Shown: piece after piece, positions 57,890 to 64,000 of the stretch | How the letters are laid out: each line of letters opens with the position of its first letter | How positions within the stretch are numbered: position 1 is the stretch's first letter | Source: Ophiostoma sp. CBS 140.51 | Lineage: Eukaryota > Ascomycota > Sordariomycetes > Ophiostomatales > Ophiostomataceae | Length of the DNA: 64,000 nucleotides | Reading direction: 5' to 3' | NCBI GenBank assembly: GCA_029298735.1 | Contig: JANSLP010000007.1 | Span: 336,771 to 400,770, forward strand | Translations under genes and position numbers: made by a program | Notes under the pieces: model-generated | The model's database searches: none | The model's input: the letters and a program-made list of their open reading frames with translations, nothing else | Told to the model about the DNA's origin: nothing

Positions 57890-57938
57890 AGCCAATCACA
57901 GCGTTTCGCGAATTCTTATCGGCGGGCCCTGATTGGCT
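57890..57938. promoter_or_regulatory. Inverted pair of AGCCAATCA CCAAT boxes
   Basis: AGCCAATCA at 57890-57898 and its exact reverse complement TGATTGGCT at 57930-57938 are separated by 31 nt. Both match the HAP/CBF core and begin nine bases after the neighbouring inverted repeat. Confidence 0.55.
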
Positions 57939-60900
57939 CCTTATTCATTGCCGCACGACCTGTTACCTAAAGACCGCCGGAACCTGGAGGCGGAGCGCCC
58001 AGGCCAAGCCGGGCGGACCAGGGCAGAGACAGAACAACAAGAACAGTGCTCGCACAAAGAACGTTTTGTTGAAAGAATATTGAAAGAACATAGAGAGAAC
58101 AAACAGAGAACAAAAGGGCAGTCCGTCCGTTGTACGTCGTCCACTGTCGCCGCTGCCCAGGGGCCTGGTGCTCGCTGTGATCGGACGCTGGAGAGAAAGA
58201 GCGACCAGCGACTGTGAATATCGGATGCACTCGAGGCACTGCACAGGCTGAGCCTTACCGTATCTTACAGGCCTTGCGGTGACAGTACACAGTGCCGGAA
58301 CCGAGGCTGACGGGCTGCCACGCCCGCAGCCAGCCACTCACAGGCCACGCTTTTCGCCTTTGGTCACCTTTGCGAGCCACACCAGTCAGGCTCTGACCAT
58401 TACCCGGGGAAAGGCACACACAGCGATTCGCCACTGCCAATAACAACAGAAACACCGCCTCGACAAGCCAGAAAATGGCACGGGCGCCACGAAAGGCCTG
58501 TCCGTAAGGGATATACAGAGGCTCAGAGGCCAAGGTCTTCAGAGTTCAGAGGCAACCTGTTGTGTGGTTCATACGAGGTGCGAGGCGAGGGCAGTTCTAA
58601 ATTTATGACCCTTTACCATTTTACGTATTCGGTCGCCAGATGGTCAACGAAATGGCCAAACGATGTCGGCCAACAAAAGGCTGAATCCCGAAGACGCCCG
58701 GCGTTGTTTTATCGTTATGTTCCTTCAACACGGATTTGGTAACTTTTCCCTTCCGAGTGTTGCCCGTCTGTCGTTTTATCGTTTTTTAATTATCCTTCGG
58801 CGAGCCAACCACATCTGCTCGTCTGCTCGCCTCGTTGTTTCGGTGTTTCGCCTCCGCTGTGACCGAAGTACCGCCTCTAACAGAAAGAGTCTAAACAATT
58901 AAACAAAACAGACTTGATAATAAAAGGAGTTCATTCACTAGGAATCACACGTTGTCTGGTCTCTTTCGCTGTCTCATTCCTTTTCGTGGTCATGTCTCGT
59001 GTTTCCCCGGCTGCCCCAGACTTCGCTCCATGTTTTTGTTCTTAGTCCTTGTTCCTGTCTCGCCCGCGTTATTTGTCTCCCCAGTCAGGGCCGGTCGTAG
59101 TCTCACACACCATCTGTTCTCCTCGCCTTCGTTTCCTTTCAAGGTCCCTTTTCTTTTACGTACTCGCGCGGTAATGCACCACACCGCGCCAGCCCTTTCA
59201 TGCTTTCATAACGGGAACAAAAGGAATGACTCCGAACGAAAGCCACGCTGTCACGAAAATAAAATAAAATAATGAAAATCCAATACTCTCTAATAATGAA
59301 AGGGCGGTCTCGACAAGGCCTGGAACCAGGATAATTTACGAGGGCACGTCAGCAAATCAAGGAAATCGTTACCAGTTGCATTCTCGCAACTACTCTGGCG
59401 TTTCGTTGTTCCTGCAACCGCCCATAGCCAACCAACAGCGTTTCATTACCTTGCCATGGCCCGAGGCCCAGGAGATCATTGCCGTTTTCTTCTTTTACTT
59501 TTCGTCATACTTTCTTTTCAAAAAAAGAAAACAAGAGAAGGACAAGAAAGGCAAGAAAACGAGGGACAAAAGTCATGGGATAGATGACAGGAACCAGATA
59601 TCGTCACTTTTTGCTTTCATCGGTTCAACGGACACAGCAAGTACTCAGTACGCAGTATGTCGACTGATGCCAGTATTTTTGCTTGGTTTTGCCTGCAATA
59701 TTACTTGCACACACGACCTCTGTGGGCATGACCTCACACAACAGGGCTGGGGTTTTTGGTCTGGCTTAGGGGCGACTGCACATGCTTTCTCTCCCCAAAC
59801 TTGCGACTCGACTTTGCGACTTCTTTGTCCGACCACCAGATTCGACAGTTCCTGGACTGCTCCGTAAATCGCCCGCTCCATCGTCTCTAGCCCGCCTTTT
59901 CCCTACAACTATTTCTGGTATTACTGTTCTTCCTACTGGAAAGACCCCTCTGAAGAACCCGATGCCGCTGCCTTTCTGCTTTTTTGGCTTCTGGCTCCTT
60001 TGATGGTCTCTCCACTAAAAACTTCCAAGGAGCCAAATTGCCGTTCCGCCAGTCGGTTCCGCTCAAAGCGGCAATTGAGATCGTGCCGGTGTGCCTGTTA
60101 AACTTTGCGACTCTGTAAATCGTTTCCTCACCACCGAGGCTGTTATTTATGTTGCCGTGTGTTGGGAAAGGAAGGGACCAAAAGTATGCAGAAGACAGGA
60201 GTGTGGTCGAATTGTGTTGTTACATGTATGTTCATTGTGTGCCTTGAAATGGCAGTCACGATGGGACGAATGACGTGCATCACGTGTCAAACATTCAGGT
60301 ACCGTTTTCCCAGGCACAGGCACAGGCTTCACAGCCAACACCACCGAGCCACAGAAACAAATTGAGTCTGCAAAATACCGCCGAGCACACTTTAACGAAA
60401 TGGCAGTTCATGCAATTACCCGAGACCAATTTCCAGTTTGCCGCCATGTTTCCCGGTGCGCTGTCACCGCTGACGATCTGTTAAATTCCCCTGAAAATGG
60501 CCAAGATGTGGCATCGTGGGCCAGGCATCTGGCAGCAGTGATGAAGAGTGCTGCTCATCCAGCGCACACTACAGGCCGATCCGTCTCTTCCCGTACTGAG
60601 GATTAACGTGCGCATGTCGTTGCGCTGTTGCATCGGGCGCGTCGCATCTTGCGCCTGTTACCCCTCCATGCGCGCATGCCCGCCTTTCGTCCCTGTTTCT
60701 CTTGCGCGCCTTCCTCAGCATCGCGCTCCGAGTACATAAACGGCAAGAGCCTTGCTCGAATCTCAAGAGTCAACAAGGCAGGAACATGTGAAATCTGAGT
60801 AATACTGTCCAGCCATTGGAACACACGCGGAAGGCATGGTTCATGAGTTGACCCTCTTTGGCAAGCACACCCCACATTTGCCCGCGTTGCTCCAGCTTGC

Positions 60901-61190
60901 TCCTGCCTGCAAAATGCCATGCTTCTCCTCCTTCTCCAGGCGTATTAACGTCTTTGCGGGCAGGTGTCGCCGCTTTTTTCGGCGTGCTTGCCCTGTTTCA
61001 ACGCTTCCAACGCCCACCTGTCCCAAACTAGACCGCGTCTAATTAAGCATTTGGCGCCTCTTACTCGTCGTACCTTCCCGAAACGTTCCCCAATTGCTGT
61101 GGTCGTCCTTCGTACTTTCTTACTCCATACTTTCCGTAGTACTCTTTTGCTTAAACTTTATTGCTCTCTTGCCCTCTTGCCTTCTTGTGC

Positions 61191-61210
61191 TCTCTCTCTC
61201 TCTCTCTCTC
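61191..61210 (+). repeat. (TC)10 microsatellite in PKA 5' region
   Basis: Ten TC dinucleotides form a perfect run inside the pyrimidine-rich 5' flank of the PKA gene. Confidence 0.9.
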
Positions 61211-61762
61211 AATCCATCAACATCTCCGCTCTCCTACTGCATCTCCATCTCGACCGAAACACCGCTTCCCTGTCCAAACCCACAACCCGCCCGGCCATTC
61301 GGAACGGAGAGAGCGCGCGCGCATCCCCTTCCAGAAGACTGTGAAACGGGCGAAACCGCCGCACAGCCCCCTGGTGCTCACATCCCGCAAATCGCAGCCA
61401 CAATTGAGACTTTCTTCGTCTCTTCTCTGTCGACAGCCTTATTTGACCTCATCGACCTCTTTTTCACCTATCAACGACATCTTTAGACATCATTGTTACT
61501 ATCGACGCCCTCTCGACCCCTCCTAACGCGTCTCCCCCTCAGTCGGCGCTTCCCTATGCGCAGGACCCGTGCGCTTCCGTAATATCGAATATCGCTGGAC
61601 GAACCCCCACTCTCCACTCCTCTCGGCCACAGCCACTCTCCTGCAGGACAAGAGCACACACCAAGCTGTTGTTGAACGACCCAAGCTACCAAGCTCGTCA
61701 GAGTTGCTCCCCTTCTCGCTCTCTAATCTGTGCCCATCCCCCGCCCATCTCCGGCGGCCACA

Positions 61763-63252
61763 ATGGCGATGGCCGCGCTTCACCCCAGCCAGCCGATCCA
61801 CACACCTTCGCAAGGCGACGGGACCTCTGCATCCTCGCCCTCGCCCTCCAATGGCTTCACTGGCGGCCACGGTTCGGGACTCCACGCCCTGCATGACGTC
61901 ACAGTCGCTGCACAACAGGCACAACATGCCCAGCAGCAAGCCCAGCAGCAAGCGCAACAACAGGCTCAACAAGAGGCTCAACTAGCCAGCAACAATGGAG
62001 TCTCGGGTGTCACAGCATCATCATCCACGGCTGCGCCGGGATCGACGTTCTCACCATCAATACAACCATCACAACAAGCACAGCAGACAGGAGGGGGAAC
62101 AGGAGAATCAGGACAAGGCCAGAGCACAGCATCGGATGGCACAATGACCGTCACTCAGGCAGGCGATATGTTTCCCAAGAACCTCAAGGCCGACGACTTT
62201 GTGCGCATCCGCACATTAGGTACAGGCACTTTCGCACGTGTGGTCTTGGTTCGCCGACAGCATCCGCGCAGCGAAGAAGAGGCCCACCAGGTCTTTGCCC
62301 TCAAGATCCTCCGCAAGGCCGCCGTCATCAAGCTCAAGCAGATTGACCACGTCCGCCACGAGCGCCAGATCCTTCATGATGTGTCTGGCCACCCCTTTAT
62401 CACCAACCTGCTGGCCTCCTTTGCCGACCACGATTTCCTGTATCTCCTCCTCGACTACGTCCCCGGCGGCGAACTGTTTAGTTACCTCCGCAAGTTCCGG
62501 CGCTTTGATGAGCCCACAGCCCAGTTTTATGCTGCCGAAATCGTGCTCGTCCTCGAGTACCTGCACGAGCAGCAAGACGGCGTTGCCTACCGGGACCTCA
62601 AGCCCGAGAACCTGCTGCTTGACGCCCGGGGTCACGTCAAGCTGGTCGACTTTGGTTTCGCCAAGCGGCTGGGCCGCGATGGTGCTGGCGGTGCGGTCGA
62701 GACGTATACGCTGTGCGGAACACCCGAATATATCGCGCCCGAGGTGATCCAGAACATGGGACATACGACGGCCGTCGACTGGTGGGCTCTCGGCATCCTC
62801 ATCTACGAGTTCTTGACGGGCTACCCGCCATTCTGGCACCAGAACCCGCTCGAGATTTACCGACAGTGCGTCTCGCCCTTACTTGTGCACTTTTGCTGAT
62901 ATACGGCCATGCTAACGTTTGTAGAATCCTCGAGAAGCCAGTCGTCTTCCCGCAAGATCCGTCCATATCGCCTGCCGCCCAAGACCTCGTCCACCAGCTG
63001 TGCACCGTCGACCGCTCCCGCCGGCTGGGCAACATTAGTGGTGGTGCCGCCAAGGTCAAGGCGCATCCCTTCTTTAACGGTGTCGACTGGGATGCTTTGT
63101 ATGAGCGCCGCGACCAGGGTCCCATTGTCCCGCCTGTACGGTACAATGGCGACGCACAGTGCTTCGATATCTATCCGGAGCACGACGTCGACTTTGAGCA
63201 GTACACGCCCGAGCTGGCCGAGCAGTACGACCGGTTCTTTGCTAATTTTTAA
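61763..63252 (+). CDS. pkaC2: cAMP-dependent protein kinase catalytic subunit, second fungal class (476 aa)
   Basis: AGC-family Ser/Thr kinase released from its regulatory subunit by cAMP. Exons 61763-62865 and 62925-63252 join across a 59-nt intron (GTGCGT donor, GCTAAC branch point, TTGTAG acceptor). Residues 1-140 are low-complexity, with Gln/Ala repeats at about 49-78. The kinase domain starts near residue 150: the glycine loop GTGTFARV (Ala at the usual third Gly), ALKILRK lysine, AYRDLKPEN catalytic loop, DFGFAKR, and the activation segment TLCGTPEYIAPE with the PDK1-type Thr. The AGC tail ends FFANF, close to the PKA FxxF ending. The glycine-loop Ala and the HPFITNLLASF region resemble Aspergillus PkaB/PkaC2 more than the main PkaA/PkaC1 enzyme. 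The start is the first ATG in a GGCCACAATGG context. There is a second Met at residue 3. Confidence 0.92.
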
Positions 63253-64000
63253 AACGCGCTGGCAATGCGACAGCAAGCAACAGCGTTCATTTTCTCTATA
63301 TCTTTTATTTGGCCGGCGGCCTTTTGCCTTTTTACATCCAGGGTCCTTTTTTGCGTTCTCATTGTCATTTTCTAACCTGTTGTCTGTTTACCTCACGAGT
63401 GATACGATCCTTTTCTTACACACCTCACATCCTTTACCGATTATCACTTTTTTAATATCTTTCTCTACCCATCCACTACACATCATACTCTACATCGCAG
63501 CCTCTGAGAGGATTCCTACATAGAATTACTGACGGCTTTTCCCCTATACTTTTTGCTCTTGTTTACCGGCTTCTGGTTTCTTGGTTCTCTGTTTTTTATT
63601 TGCAAGTATGGTTTGGTCATCATCCGTTATGGTTCCTGGTTTTTTGGATCGGCAGGTACAGTTTTGTTGGTTTGGATTTTATATGGACGGCCGTTGCACC
63701 TGTTGGTTGATTTACAACGGCCTGTTCCTACTCTACTATCTCAACGGGGAACCTTTTGTTCCAACAGGAAAATCCCCCCGCCCCCTGGCTTGATTATTAA
63801 CGTTTTATAATGACATCAATTACAAGGCATACATAAAACTACGCAATGATAAATGTAAGATACAGTGTGTCTGCTTTCCGTGAGAGCTGGTTTAGTGAAG
63901 CCAACTTGATATATGGATTAAAATGAATTATGAAACAAATTTATTTGAGAACAGTTGAAGTGGAGGCTTGTTTACTTTTTGTCTTATTTATTATTATTTA
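63253..64000. other. 3' flank of PKA gene to window end
   Basis: T-rich then AT-rich sequence (TTATTTATTATTATTTA at the end) that holds the 3' UTR. No gene is recognisable before the window ends. Confidence 0.6.

Larger units (their letters stand above)
53978..61762. promoter_or_regulatory. Divergent intergenic region, glutamine synthetase / PKA, 7.8 kb
   Basis: No supported gene in nearly 8 kb. Near glutamine synthetase the plus strand is purine-rich (CT-rich in its own direction), and a GATA cluster lies at 54656-54671. About 55800-56600 is again purine-rich on plus. Paired inverted repeats with CCAAT-type arms lie at 57851-57938. From about 61080 to 61762 the plus strand becomes pyrimidine-rich, with a (TC)10 tract at 61191-61210, consistent with a long leader or promoter of the PKA gene. 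Confidence 0.55.

Overview
This window is nuclear DNA from a filamentous ascomycete (Pezizomycotina), most likely a Sordariomycete. The evidence is monocistronic genes with few, short introns (usually 50-170 nt) that have GTANGT donors and CTAAC/CTGAC branch points, GC-rich third codon positions, CT-rich leaders, and fungal proteins: an SKT5/Chs4-type chitin synthase activator, a Mup1-type methionine permease, D-arabinono-1,4-lactone oxidase, Fmp46, and a PKA catalytic subunit of the second fungal class. I cannot fix the species. Ophiostomatales would fit the intron-poor long genes, but that is a guess.

Layout. 1-5577: a gene-free stretch, then a small zinc-ribbon gene (+). 5578-11538: about 6 kb with no convincing gene. 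11539-21176 is gene-dense: methionine permease (+), D-arabinono-lactone oxidase (-), Fmp46 (+), an orphan acidic FDL-repeat protein (+), the complex I B8/NDUFA2 subunit (-) and a mitochondrial pyruvate carrier subunit (+). 21645-24672: SKT5-like protein (-). 28903-31770: a single-pass membrane protein with an EGF-like domain (-). 31771-38487: 6.7 kb without a supported gene. 38488-49619: an uncharacterised fungal-family protein (-), the meiotic kleisin REC8 (+, four exons) and a Gyp2-class TBC RabGAP (-). 52068-53977: glutamine synthetase (-, six exons). 53978-61762: 7.8 kb divergent intergenic region. 61763-63252: PKA catalytic subunit (+). No tRNA, rRNA, CRISPR array or intact transposon was seen.

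How the genes relate. This is a set of housekeeping and signalling genes, not a biosynthetic cluster or mobile island. Three divergent pairs could share promoters. NDUFA2/MPC share 1.1 kb with CCAAT boxes and link pyruvate import to respiration. ALO1/FMP46 share 0.66 kb and are both redox functions. The uncharacterised protein and REC8 share 2.7 kb. Glutamine synthetase has a triple GATA element about 0.7 kb upstream, as expected for nitrogen-catabolite control.

Most worth checking: the orphan FDL-repeat protein, whose frame is broken by one TAG and then stays coding-like for 65 codons; the ATG-only first coding exon of glutamine synthetase; the CaaX box on the small last exon of the SKT5 homolog; paired perfect inverted repeats at 57851-57938; and several long gene-free regions with strongly strand-asymmetric purine/pyrimidine tracts. 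I found nothing that I could honestly call a new multi-gene system.
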